From the NCBI RefSeq assembly GCF_002973595.1, contig NZ_PVEO01000006.1:62001-126000 (forward strand): a DNA stretch of 64,000 nt, in the 5' to 3' direction. Below, one piece after another: positions 17,442 through 25,728 of this stretch. Each line of letters opens with the position of its first letter. Within the stretch, counting starts at the first letter, position 1. The notes beneath the pieces are model-generated. The model saw only the letters and a program-made list of their open reading frames with translations, did not search any database and was not told the DNA's origin. The translations under genes were made by a program, and so were the position numbers. Source of the DNA: Jejuia pallidilutea (GTDB taxonomy: Bacteria; Bacteroidota; Bacteroidia; Flavobacteriales; Flavobacteriaceae).

Positions 17442-17728
17442 TTAACTGTTTTTAAATATTTTTTATCGATATAAAATGTTCCGAATGGTACAATTGCAGC
17501 TATAAGTACTATTGCAAATTCTTTATTTGTCCAGTTAAGGTCGTTTTTTATTAAAAAAGCAATTGCTACATAAGCTACAAATAACAAACCATGTGGCATG
17601 CCTAAAAGTTTTACGTATTGTGGGTCGTTTGCTAAATATTTAATAGGTGTAGCTATAAATAGCAAAAGTATATATGATACGCCTTCTAGTAAGGCTACAA
17701 CTCTAAAGGTATTTAAAAAAGAAAACAT
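17438..17728 (-). CDS. DUF3817 small membrane protein
   Basis: 96 residues with three hydrophobic segments. It begins FLNTFRVVALLEGVSYILLLFIATPIK and continues with LLGMPHGLLFVAYVAIAF and ALPFGTFYIDKK-like ends (here AIVPFGTFYIDKKYL). The EG.SY and GxxHG motifs are characteristic of DUF3817, also known as YdzA-like proteins and possibly linked to MFS-type permeases. Function unknown. It overlaps the downstream mechanosensitive channel gene by four bases, suggesting a membrane-stress partnership. Confidence 0.88.
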   Translation of the reverse strand: MFSFLNTFRVVALLEGVSYILLLFIATPIKYLANDPQYVKLLGMPHGLLFVAYVAIAFLIKNDLNWTNKEFAIVLIAAIVPFGTFYIDKKYLKTVK

Positions 17729-17791
17729 AGGCTTGTATTTTCTGCAAAAGTAGAACAGAACAACTACAAAATACTACGATTTAAGATTTTT

Positions 17792-18409
17792 TTATAAGGT
17801 GTTAAAGATGATAAGTCCGTAAATTACAAAACGAACTAAACGAAGTAGACCAAATAAGGCAACAATTTTAAAAGGAAACTTAATTATACCAGCTGCTATA
17901 CAAGAAATTGAAAACGGCAGCGGTAATAATGCACCAACAACTATTAAAAACCCTCCCCATTTTCTAGAGTTTTTTAATTGTTTTTGCATTTTTACTTCTA
18001 GATAATTATGAACTGAAGGTATTTTAGTAATCATTTGCCCCATAACATAAGCTAGCAAACCGCCTGCATATGATAATACGGCTAGAATACTTAAATATCC
18101 CCAAGGATTAGGCATTTTTCCAGACCAAGCAATAAAAATTTCTGGTGGAATTAAGCCTAAAAGAGTTTCTGAAACAAAAAAGAAACTAAGCACACCATAA
18201 GAGGGTAGTAGTTCTGTAAGTTTTATTAACGCAGCATTAATATCAAAAAAATGATTTATGGTATAAATTGCAATTATAGCACCAATAATGTAGGGTAGCG
18301 CATTTTTTACGGCTTGCCATACAAAACTATAAAAGCCTGTATAGCTATAATATTGATGAAGTAATTTTAAGCGAGATTTACTGCTTTTTGTTTTAGATTT
18401 CGGTTTCAT
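17792..18409 (-). CDS. VTT/DedA-like membrane protein (YqaA type)
   Basis: 205 residues with a basic N-terminal tail (KPKSKTKSSKSRLK) and about five hydrophobic segments. The SNARE-associated/VTT core is visible as FVSETLLGLIPPEIFIAWSG, where the E-x(n)-PPE re-entrant loop resembles DedA, followed by YAGGLLAYVMGQMI and VVGALLPLPFSISCIAAG. DedA/VTT proteins act in lipid scrambling or undecaprenyl-phosphate recycling, but the YqaA branch is uncharacterised. It stands 63 bases upstream of DUF3817 on the same strand. Confidence 0.8.
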   Translation of the reverse strand: MKPKSKTKSSKSRLKLLHQYYSYTGFYSFVWQAVKNALPYIIGAIIAIYTINHFFDINAALIKLTELLPSYGVLSFFFVSETLLGLIPPEIFIAWSGKMPNPWGYLSILAVLSYAGGLLAYVMGQMITKIPSVHNYLEVKMQKQLKNSRKWGGFLIVVGALLPLPFSISCIAAGIIKFPFKIVALFGLLRLVRFVIYGLIIFNTL

Positions 18410-18524
18410 GTTAATAACTCAAGGCGTGCAAATATAGCAGTGAATAGTAAAATCAAAAAATAAATAATGTTAATTAGTGATTTTTTAACTAAAATTATAA
18501 CACCTTATTTCGCAGTGAGATATT

Positions 18525-19499
18525 CTACTTTTTATATGAACCATTAGCAAATTGCGCAACCAACTTTCTGTCTGCAGTTCTACAAGTTGATGGAAAATCA
18601 TGAAAATAGAGACATTCTGGTAATCCTTCAACAAAAGTTATTCTTACTGTACCAGTACTTTCGCCACTCCAGCCAGTGTAGCGGTATCTTGCGGTCATTT
18701 CCATTGGTCTGTTTTGTTCGTCTTTTTTAGTTATGGTAGCATTGGTAATACTTCCACGTCTATATTGGTTCATAGCCCATTTTTTTGAATGCTCATAAAC
18801 CAAATCTTCTGCTAATTTCGAAAAATTTTGGTTGTTAATAGAAATAGATACTTTTCTTGCTTCCTCACCATTTACTAATATGGGCTGTTTATTGGTGGCA
18901 AACCTGCGTAAATTTTCTTCAAAGCGCATTAAGCCATCACTTTTACAACCATTTAATTTTATTAACGTAGCCATATCAGATTTTATGGCTTTTGCTTTGT
19001 CTACCAAACTTAATGCTTCTCCAACAGGATTTTTTTGAGACATCATTTTATACATATTACGAAACGCATCAACAGATTGTGATTTTTCAATAACTTCTTG
19101 TGCATTACGCATTTCGGGTTTAGCATAAAGCCCTCTGCCAACGTCTACCCATTCTACACAGGTTCTACTAATTTCCCAACCATAACCATCTTTAGTAACT
19201 CTTTCTCTTACACATTCTGCTCGCATAAGCTCTACTTTGTTTGCAGGCAAGCTATTAGCACAATTTATGGCATATGCATCAATATATTCGTTAAGAAGTA
19301 AAACAAATGTAGTTTCATCCCTATCAAAAGGAATATTGATAAAATCGCCTTTAAAAATTTTTGTAACTAGTGTTTCATAATACAATCCTTTAGCTGAAAA
19401 TACAGGGGTATTTTGGCTAGCTACCGATAATGTAGCCCAACAGTAAATAAAGAAACTTAGAAGAAGGCTTTGTTTTTTGCTATGCGTGAGGGATGCCAT
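18525..19499 (-). CDS. Exported protein of unknown function
   Basis: 324 residues with an N-terminal Sec signal (hydrophobic about 11-27, cleavage expected after VAS). The mature part starts with YYETLVTKIFKGDFINIPFDRD and has two cysteine pairs (INCANS / RAECVRERV and RTCVEWVD / LNGCKSDG). It ends GLPECLYFHDFPSTCRTADRKL. The C-terminal half (about 200-310) reads as beta strands: TARYRYTGWSGESTGTVRITF. No enzyme motif is recognised. The cysteines suggest a disulphide-stabilised periplasmic or surface protein. It is a monocistronic unit, with about 100 bases to the VTT gene. Confidence 0.78.
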   Translation of the reverse strand: MASLTHSKKQSLLLSFFIYCWATLSVASQNTPVFSAKGLYYETLVTKIFKGDFINIPFDRDETTFVLLLNEYIDAYAINCANSLPANKVELMRAECVRERVTKDGYGWEISRTCVEWVDVGRGLYAKPEMRNAQEVIEKSQSVDAFRNMYKMMSQKNPVGEALSLVDKAKAIKSDMATLIKLNGCKSDGLMRFEENLRRFATNKQPILVNGEEARKVSISINNQNFSKLAEDLVYEHSKKWAMNQYRRGSITNATITKKDEQNRPMEMTARYRYTGWSGESTGTVRITFVEGLPECLYFHDFPSTCRTADRKLVAQFANGSYKK

Positions 19500-19702
19500 A
19501 AAAAAAATATTTTATTTTCTGTAGAAAAAGTCTATCAAATAAATATACAATAAACTAATTTATAGACCATTACTTTTTTTAGGTAATTTTTAAATTACCA
19601 CGTTATTTATCGTATTAAATTTTTTTAAATAGATGGATAAAGGTACTATTATGTTATGTTAAAATAGTTTTTGTGGAAATTATAGAGTGTATCAGTATAA
19701 AG

Positions 19703-20554
19703 TTATTTATGTAATAATTCTGGGTTGTTTGTAATAATGCCATCTACACCAAGGCCAATAAGTGCCTCAGCTGTTTTTGGGTTGTTAACCGTCCAAACAT
19801 TTACTTTTTTTCCGTGAGATTTTAAATGTTTTATTACAGCTTTGTTTGCAAACGCATAATTAATACTGTACTCTTTAATGTAATTATACTTCTCTAAATC
19901 CAACCTGTCAATTGTGTTAGAAACTATAAAAGGAGTGAATTTTAATTTACCGACAAACAATTTATGAATTGCTATATTAGGGTTTAGCTCGTGTATTGTC
20001 ATTAAAACGTTATCATCAAAAGAATGAATAAATATCCAATCTTCAGCATTATACTTTTTTATAAGTTTTAGTATATGCTTTTCTATATTCGGGTAAAAAT
20101 CATGTCCTTTTTTAATTTCAATTATAAGTTCGCATTTACCGTTAATTAATTGAATAATGGTTTCTAATTTCGGAATTTCTTCACCTGTAAACGCTTTTGA
20201 GAACCAACTGCCTGCATCTAGTTTAGAAAGTTCTCTATAAGTTTTTTCCTTTATTAATCCCTCACCATCAGTAGTTCTATTTAGCGTAATATCATGCATT
20301 AAAACAACCGTACTATCTTTAGTTTGCTGTACATCTACTTCTATACGATGGGGTTTAAGTTTTAAAGCTTTAACTATGGCTGCCTTGGTATTTTCTGGCG
20401 CTAAACTAGAAGCGCCTCTGTGCGCTATTATTTTGTATTCAGGATTAGGGTTTGTATTAGGAATGTTCTTAAAAAAAATTGGAGAAAGTGATAAAGCAAT
20501 ATAGATGATACAGGTGGATGCTATGATAATTATTATGTAACATATTTTTTTCAC
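19703..20554 (-). CDS. Glycerophosphodiester phosphodiesterase, membrane-anchored
   Basis: 283 residues. A single N-terminal hydrophobic helix (about 5-28) probably serves as anchor or uncleaved signal. The GDPD barrel then shows AHRGASSLAPENTKAAI (catalytic His and Arg, PENT loop), EVDVQQTKDSTVVLMHDITLNRTTDGEG (metal Glu/Asp and second catalytic His), LIIEIKKG, and the terminal VNVWTVNNPKTAEALIGLGVDGIITNNP. It hydrolyses glycerophosphodiesters from phospholipid turnover to glycerol-3-phosphate and an alcohol, probably in the periplasm. It is downstream of thrC on the same strand with a 60-base gap. Confidence 0.93.
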   Translation of the reverse strand: MKKICYIIIIIASTCIIYIALSLSPIFFKNIPNTNPNPEYKIIAHRGASSLAPENTKAAIVKALKLKPHRIEVDVQQTKDSTVVLMHDITLNRTTDGEGLIKEKTYRELSKLDAGSWFSKAFTGEEIPKLETIIQLINGKCELIIEIKKGHDFYPNIEKHILKLIKKYNAEDWIFIHSFDDNVLMTIHELNPNIAIHKLFVGKLKFTPFIVSNTIDRLDLEKYNYIKEYSINYAFANKAVIKHLKSHGKKVNVWTVNNPKTAEALIGLGVDGIITNNPELLHK

Positions 20555-20614
20555 TTAATTCCTAGCTTTAAAATGAAAAGTAAATTTAGCATAAAATCCT
20601 ACAATACAGATAAT

Positions 20615-21907
20615 CTACTCTAACAAAAACGCTTTTAAATCTTCATAAGTTGAAATAACAGTTGATTTCTTTTCTTTCCCCATAACAGATTGTATTTGTT
20701 TTGGTAAAGGTTGTTTTTTATCTATAACGTCTTCTACTACATCTAAAAATTTAGTAGGATGTGCTGTTTCTAAAAAAACACAATGTGCATTCGGGTTTTC
20801 CTTTAAATAAGATTTACAACCTAAGTATCCCACAGCACCATGAGGATCTGCAACATAGTTATATTGATTGTAGATTTCTAACATAGCTTCTTTCGTTTCT
20901 TCGTCTGTAAAACTATAAGAAGATAAATTTTCTTTTAAAACTTCAAATTGATTTTTATAAATCTCTTGTATGCGAATAAAATTACTCGGTGCACCAACAT
21001 CCATGGCATTACTTATGGTTTGTATGGATGGTTTTGGCTCGTATAATTGTGAAATTAAATAGCGTGTTACTACGTTATTTACATTGTTTGATGCAATAAA
21101 ATGGTGTATTGGTAAACCTAATTGTTGTGCCATCATACCTGCGCAAACGTTACCAAAATTACCACTAGGTACAGAAAAAACAATGTTATTATATGTTTTA
21201 TGTAATTGCTTGTATGCAAACATAAAATAGAATAACTGTGGCAACCAACGTGCTACATTTATGGAGTTTGCAGACGTTAACTGCATTTGGCTTGTAAGTG
21301 CGTTATCTAAAAATGCCGTTTTTACCATGGCTTGACAATCGTCAAAAGTACCATTAACTTCAAGCGCCTTAATGTTTTGTCCTAGGGTTGTTAATTGTTT
21401 TTCTTGAATATCGCTTACTTTTCCGCTAGGGTATAGGATTACAACATTAACACCTTTTACACCCAAAAAACCGTTAGCCACAGCGCCACCCGTATCTCCT
21501 GAAGTTGCTACTAATACGGTAACCTCTTTGTTATTATCTTGGTTAAAATACCCTAAACAACGTGCCATAAACCGTGCGCCTACATCTTTAAAAGCCATAG
21601 TAGGCCCATGGAATAATTCTAACGTAGATATATTTTCGTTTAGTTTAACAACGGGAAATTCAAAAGATAATGTTTCCTCAACAATGGTTTTTAAAACCTC
21701 TTCAGGAATTTCTGGTAAAATAAATTGTTTTATGGCCTCGTATGCTATTTCAGAATACGATTTATCATCAATAGTATCAAAAAAAACTTTTGGTAGTGGT
21801 GATATGCTTTCAGGAAAATATAAACCTTTATCGGGTGCCAAACCTTTTATAACAGCATTTTTAAATGTTGATTTAGGTGCTTGTTTGTTGAGTGAGTAGT
21901 AGTTCAT
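20615..21907 (-). CDS. thrC: Threonine synthase
   Basis: PLP enzyme converting O-phosphohomoserine to threonine. The 430-residue length and motifs match the bacterial class. The PLP lysine is K107 in GPTMAFKDVGARFMARC; the phosphate cup is ATSGDTGGAVANGF; also SANSINVARWLPQ and VPSGNFGN. It is the third gene of thrA-thrB-thrC, with a 44-base gap after thrB. Expression should follow the Thr-rich leader attenuator upstream of thrA. Confidence 0.97.
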   Translation of the reverse strand: MNYYSLNKQAPKSTFKNAVIKGLAPDKGLYFPESISPLPKVFFDTIDDKSYSEIAYEAIKQFILPEIPEEVLKTIVEETLSFEFPVVKLNENISTLELFHGPTMAFKDVGARFMARCLGYFNQDNNKEVTVLVATSGDTGGAVANGFLGVKGVNVVILYPSGKVSDIQEKQLTTLGQNIKALEVNGTFDDCQAMVKTAFLDNALTSQMQLTSANSINVARWLPQLFYFMFAYKQLHKTYNNIVFSVPSGNFGNVCAGMMAQQLGLPIHHFIASNNVNNVVTRYLISQLYEPKPSIQTISNAMDVGAPSNFIRIQEIYKNQFEVLKENLSSYSFTDEETKEAMLEIYNQYNYVADPHGAVGYLGCKSYLKENPNAHCVFLETAHPTKFLDVVEDVIDKKQPLPKQIQSVMGKEKKSTVISTYEDLKAFLLE

Positions 21908-21951
21908 TGTCCAGTAATACCTGAGCCTACAGATATTTATTTTTTAATTTG

Positions 21952-22875
21952 TTAAGAGATAATTTTAACCCCTTCAGTATTTATTTTACTAACATGAATA
22001 TCATAATCAATTACTAAATCCATGTATACATTTTCTAAACTTGCTTTTACATTATTAGCTACATCCAACCCTTTACTTAATGAAAAAATAGAGGGACCAG
22101 AACCTGAAATACCACAGCCTAAAGCACCAGCATCTAAAGCAGCGCTTTTTGCTTCTGTAAATAGTGGTATTAATTTGCTTCTGTATGGTTCTACTATAAC
22201 ATCTTTTAATGCGCTTTGTATTAAAGCGTAATCGCTAGTATGCAAAGCGTGTACAAAACTCCCAAGGTTGGCCCATTGCGTAATAGCATCACTTAAGTCA
22301 ATTTGCTTAGGTAATAATCCTCTAGATTCAGAGGTTTTTATTTCAATTTGTGGATGAATAATGGTAGCATACAAATCCTTTGGTGTAGGTAGTTCTAGAA
22401 CTTTTAGTGGCGACACACTTTTTACAAGTGTAAAACCACCAAAAAGGGCAGGTGCTAGGTTATCGGCATGTTCACACTTACTTGCTAAGGCTTCTCCTTT
22501 AATAGCAAATTCGGTTAACTGTGTTTTATTGTATGGTCTTCCTATTAACTCATTCATACCAAACACGCTGCCTACAGCACTTGCGGCGCTACTACCTATA
22601 CCGCTTCCAGGTTTTATATTTTTATAAATTTCTATTTCAAAACCATAATCAACATTAATGGCATCGTACATAGCTAATGCCGAAACTCCGGCTACATTTG
22701 CCTTGGTCTCCAAAGGCAAGTCGAAACCTTCAATTTTAGTTATAAATATTCCTTTTTTATCTATTTTACGAATTACCATTTCGTCTCCAACGGTATCCAA
22801 ACAAAAGCCCATAACATCAAAACCACAAGATACGTTGGCTACGGTTGCTGGTGAAAATATTCTAATTTCGTTCAT
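21952..22875 (-). CDS. thrB: Homoserine kinase
   Basis: GHMP-family kinase that makes O-phosphohomoserine from homoserine and ATP. The ATP loop is KPGSGIGSSAASAVGSVFG. The N-terminal strand RIFSPATVANVSCGFDVMG and the C-terminal GCGISGSGPSIFSL match the family. I place the start at the ATG at 22875 because the family begins at MNEIRIFSPATVANVS and an A-rich leader precedes it. The frame is open to an ATG at 22941, immediately after the thrA stop, which would add 22 residues unlike any GHMP N-terminus. Mature length 307 aa. Confidence 0.94.
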   Translation of the reverse strand: MNEIRIFSPATVANVSCGFDVMGFCLDTVGDEMVIRKIDKKGIFITKIEGFDLPLETKANVAGVSALAMYDAINVDYGFEIEIYKNIKPGSGIGSSAASAVGSVFGMNELIGRPYNKTQLTEFAIKGEALASKCEHADNLAPALFGGFTLVKSVSPLKVLELPTPKDLYATIIHPQIEIKTSESRGLLPKQIDLSDAITQWANLGSFVHALHTSDYALIQSALKDVIVEPYRSKLIPLFTEAKSAALDAGALGCGISGSGPSIFSLSKGLDVANNVKASLENVYMDLVIDYDIHVSKINTEGVKIIS

Positions 22876-22941
22876 TTTTTCTATTAAATAATGTTCTGCG
22901 GCACTAGTACAGGATATAGAACTTTCTTTGTATAATTCCAT

Positions 22942-25386
22942 TTAATTATTGCCTAGTCTTATAATATCTGCAAACAAGCCAGAGGCTGTAACATCGGCAC
23001 CAGCACCAGCGCCTTTAATAATCATAGGTTGTTGCGAATAACGTTCTGTATAAAACATAACAATATTATCGCTACCTTCTAAATTATAAAAAGGATGCCC
23101 TTTTGGGATTTCCTGTAAGCTTACACTAGCTTTTCCGTTATCAAATTTAGCAACATATTTTAATTGACAATCTTTAGCTTTCGCAGAAGCAAATAAACTT
23201 TGGTAATGCGCTTCATCGTCTATTAATGTTTGGTAAAAGTCGTCTACAGAATTACTTTCCAAACCGGCTTTTGATAAAAATGGTATATTTTCTATATCTT
23301 CTAAATCCATAGTTACGCCACTTTCTCTTGCCAAAATTAAAATTTTACGTGCCACATCAACACCACTTAAATCTATTCTTGGGTCTGGTTCTGTGTAACC
23401 TTCTGCTGCAGCTTGTTTAACTACATCGTAAAATTTTGTGGTGTCGTTAAAATTATTGAATACAAAATTTAAACTTCCAGATAATACGGCCTGTATAGAG
23501 GTTACCTTATCTCCAGAGGCTATTAAATTGCTCAAGGTATCAATAATTGGTAAACCCGCGCCAACATTAGTTTCAAACAAAAAAGGTGCATTGTATTTAA
23601 GCGACAAACGTTTTAATTCTTTGTAATTACTAAAAGTACTAGAACAGGCAATTTTATTACATGCTACAACAGCAATACTTTCGCGTAAATATTTTTCATA
23701 CAACCCAGCTACGTCCTTATTGGCTGTAACATCTACAAAAATACTGTTACGTAAATTTAGTGATTTAGCGTTTTCAAAAAAGCCCTCTAAAGATGCTTTT
23801 TCACCGTTAGACAAGTCTTCTTTCCAGTTTTTTAAGCTAATACCACCGCCATTAAACATCATGGTTCTGGAATTAGATAATCCTACAACACGTAAATTTA
23901 TTTTAAGATTATCTTTAAGGTATTTTTTTTGTTGCTTAATTTGTTCAACCAAACGTTCCCCAACATTACCAACGCCTGTAATAAAAACATTTAATTGTTT
24001 AGTAATACTTTCAAAAAATACTTCGTGCAATGTATTTAAGGCCTTTTTAACATCGGTTTCCTCAATAACAATAGAAATATTTTTCTCTGAAGCACCTTGC
24101 GCAATCGCTCTTATATTAATATTATTTTTACCTAGGGAAGAGAACATTTTACCACTTATTCCTTGGTGGTTTTTCATGTTGTCTCCAACTAAGGCTACGA
24201 TTGATAAATTTGTTTCAACCTGTATAGGATCTATTTTATGAAGTGCAATTTCGTTTTCAAAAGTAATATCTATAGCGGTTTTAGCAATTTCGACATCTTT
24301 TGCTTCAATACCTAAACAAATAGAATGTTCAGATGATGCTTGGGTAATTAAAATTACATTAATTTTTTCGTTAGAAAGCGTTTCGAATAAACGTTTAGAA
24401 AACCCGGGAATACCAACCATTCCACTACCTTGTAAGGTTAGCAGCGCAATGTTTGAAATATTACTAATACCCTTTACAGGATTATTTGAGGCTACAAACT
24501 CATTAGAAATAATGGTGCCAACAGCCTCTGGTTCCATGGTGTTTTTAATATGTATGGGGATGTTTAAATCTAAAACGGGCTGCACTGTTGGCGGATACAA
24601 TACTTTTGCGCCAAAGTGCGATAATTCCATTGCTTCTTGATAAGATATGGTTTCTATAGGGCGTGCTTGTTTTACCAGTTTAGGGTTTGTGGTAAACATG
24701 CCACTAACGTCTGTCCAAATTTCTAACTGCTCTACATGTAATGCCGCAGCAACAATTGCCGCTGTAAAATCTGAACCACCACGACCTAAAGTAGTTTGTT
24801 CTCCAAATGTAGATCGCGCAATAAAACCAGGAAGAATGGTAATGTTTTCTTTAGCAGAACTAAAATAATCTTTAATATTAGCATTGGTAACACTATAATC
24901 AACCTCTGCTTTTGTAAAGTTGGCATTAGTAACCACTAATTCCTGAGCGTTTTTTCTATAAGCAGACAAACCTCTATTTTTCATTGTCTCAGCAATAATA
25001 AACGACGAAAGCAACTCACCAAAAGTCACTAATTTGTCAGAGGTTTTTGGAGATATTTCATTAATTAAAAATATACCGTTTAATAAACTCTCAAGTTCAT
25101 TAAGCTTTTCTTCAGCATAATTTAAAATTGAAGAACTATTGTCTGGATTTAATTCTTTAATAATGCTAAAGTGCACATCTTTAATAATCTGGAACGTAGC
25201 TTTAAAAGCGTTATCCTTACTTTGTGCCTGCATACCCGCTAGCAGTAATTTATCGGTAATTCCTCCAACTGCAGAAACCACACAAACTACTTTACTCTCT
25301 TTTGCATAAGCATCTAATATGCTAATGACTTTATTTATATTTTTTGATGAACCAACCGAAGTGCCACCGAATTTTAAAACCTTCAT
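22942..25386 (-). CDS. thrA: Bifunctional aspartokinase / homoserine dehydrogenase
   Basis: 814-residue fusion catalysing the first and third steps of the aspartate pathway. The aspartokinase half (about 1-290) has KFGGTSVGSS, FGELLSSFIIAE and TTLGRGGSDFTAAI. Two ACT domains follow (about 310-460), for example LLTLQGSGMVGIPG and IVALVGDNM, which probably bind threonine for feedback inhibition. The homoserine dehydrogenase half starts near 465 with the NAD(P) loop FITGVGNVGERLVEQ and includes GLSNSRTMMFN, ETNVGAGLPIIDTL and AAAEGYTEPDPRIDLSG. First structural gene of thrABC. A 35-codon Thr-rich leader and terminator lie upstream. Confidence 0.98.
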   Translation of the reverse strand: MKVLKFGGTSVGSSKNINKVISILDAYAKESKVVCVVSAVGGITDKLLLAGMQAQSKDNAFKATFQIIKDVHFSIIKELNPDNSSSILNYAEEKLNELESLLNGIFLINEISPKTSDKLVTFGELLSSFIIAETMKNRGLSAYRKNAQELVVTNANFTKAEVDYSVTNANIKDYFSSAKENITILPGFIARSTFGEQTTLGRGGSDFTAAIVAAALHVEQLEIWTDVSGMFTTNPKLVKQARPIETISYQEAMELSHFGAKVLYPPTVQPVLDLNIPIHIKNTMEPEAVGTIISNEFVASNNPVKGISNISNIALLTLQGSGMVGIPGFSKRLFETLSNEKINVILITQASSEHSICLGIEAKDVEIAKTAIDITFENEIALHKIDPIQVETNLSIVALVGDNMKNHQGISGKMFSSLGKNNINIRAIAQGASEKNISIVIEETDVKKALNTLHEVFFESITKQLNVFITGVGNVGERLVEQIKQQKKYLKDNLKINLRVVGLSNSRTMMFNGGGISLKNWKEDLSNGEKASLEGFFENAKSLNLRNSIFVDVTANKDVAGLYEKYLRESIAVVACNKIACSSTFSNYKELKRLSLKYNAPFLFETNVGAGLPIIDTLSNLIASGDKVTSIQAVLSGSLNFVFNNFNDTTKFYDVVKQAAAEGYTEPDPRIDLSGVDVARKILILARESGVTMDLEDIENIPFLSKAGLESNSVDDFYQTLIDDEAHYQSLFASAKAKDCQLKYVAKFDNGKASVSLQEIPKGHPFYNLEGSDNIVMFYTERYSQQPMIIKGAGAGADVTASGLFADIIRLGNN

Positions 25387-25420
25387 TATATAATGAATTG
25401 AAATTTAAACTTAAAACTTG

Positions 25421-25445
25421 AAAAAATGTAATTATAAAAATTACA
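25421..25445 (-). terminator. Attenuator terminator between the thr leader ORF and thrA
   Basis: On the minus strand, arms tgtaatt and aattaca (25445-25439 and 25433-25427, loop tttat) are followed by six T's (25426-25421). It lies 24 bases after the leader stop and 35 bases before the thrA ATG, as expected for a translation-controlled attenuator. Confidence 0.65.
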
Positions 25446-25468
25446 CGAAACCTTTGAATAATATATAA

Positions 25469-25576
25469 CTAGTAACCCCAAGGGGTTGTTGTATTTGTAG
25501 TTGTAGCTAAAATAGAAGTTGTGTTTGAAGAATTAAAAAACACTGTAAGATGTATATTTTGGCTTAAATGAATCAT
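25469..25576 (-). CDS. thrL: Thr-rich leader peptide of the thr operon
   Basis: A 35-codon ORF, too short for usual gene calling, starting ATG at 25576 behind an A/G-rich leader. The peptide begins MIHLSQNIHLTVFFNSS and continues NTTSILATTTNTTTPWGY before TAG. It holds nine threonines, eight of them in the last 17 residues, with two isoleucines near by, the two end-products expected to control this pathway. Just downstream are a GC-rich dyad at the stop (aaccccaaggggtt region) and a U-tract terminator, then thrA. This is the layout of ribosome-mediated attenuation: stalling at Thr codons when charged tRNA-Thr is scarce would prevent terminator formation. Function is inferred from layout and codon content. 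Confidence 0.78.
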   Translation of the reverse strand: MIHLSQNIHLTVFFNSSNTTSILATTTNTTTPWGY

Positions 25577-25597
25577 TTCTCGTTATATAAAACATTT

Positions 25598-25633
25598 CAA
25601 AAGTATTACTTTTAACCTAATAAAAAAACAAAA
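25598..25633 (-). promoter_or_regulatory. Candidate promoter of the thr leader/operon
   Basis: Minus-strand TACTTTTG (25605-25598) fits TAnnTTTG exactly. A TTTTG at 25633-25629 lies 23 bases upstream as the -33 element. Transcription would start about 15 bases before the leader ATG, giving a leader transcript of roughly 170 nt to the attenuator. Confidence 0.45.
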
Positions 25634-25728
25634 CCTATTTTTTTACAATATTCTTACAATCGATAAATTTTCGTTTAAAAAAAACGACTATTCTCGATGA
25701 GAATTGAAAAATCAATAATCTAGATTTT

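Noticed and set aside
22876-22941. N-terminal extension of thrB from the ATG directly after thrA
   Set aside because: The 22 extra residues do not resemble any GHMP kinase N-terminus; the inner ATG fits the family exactly.
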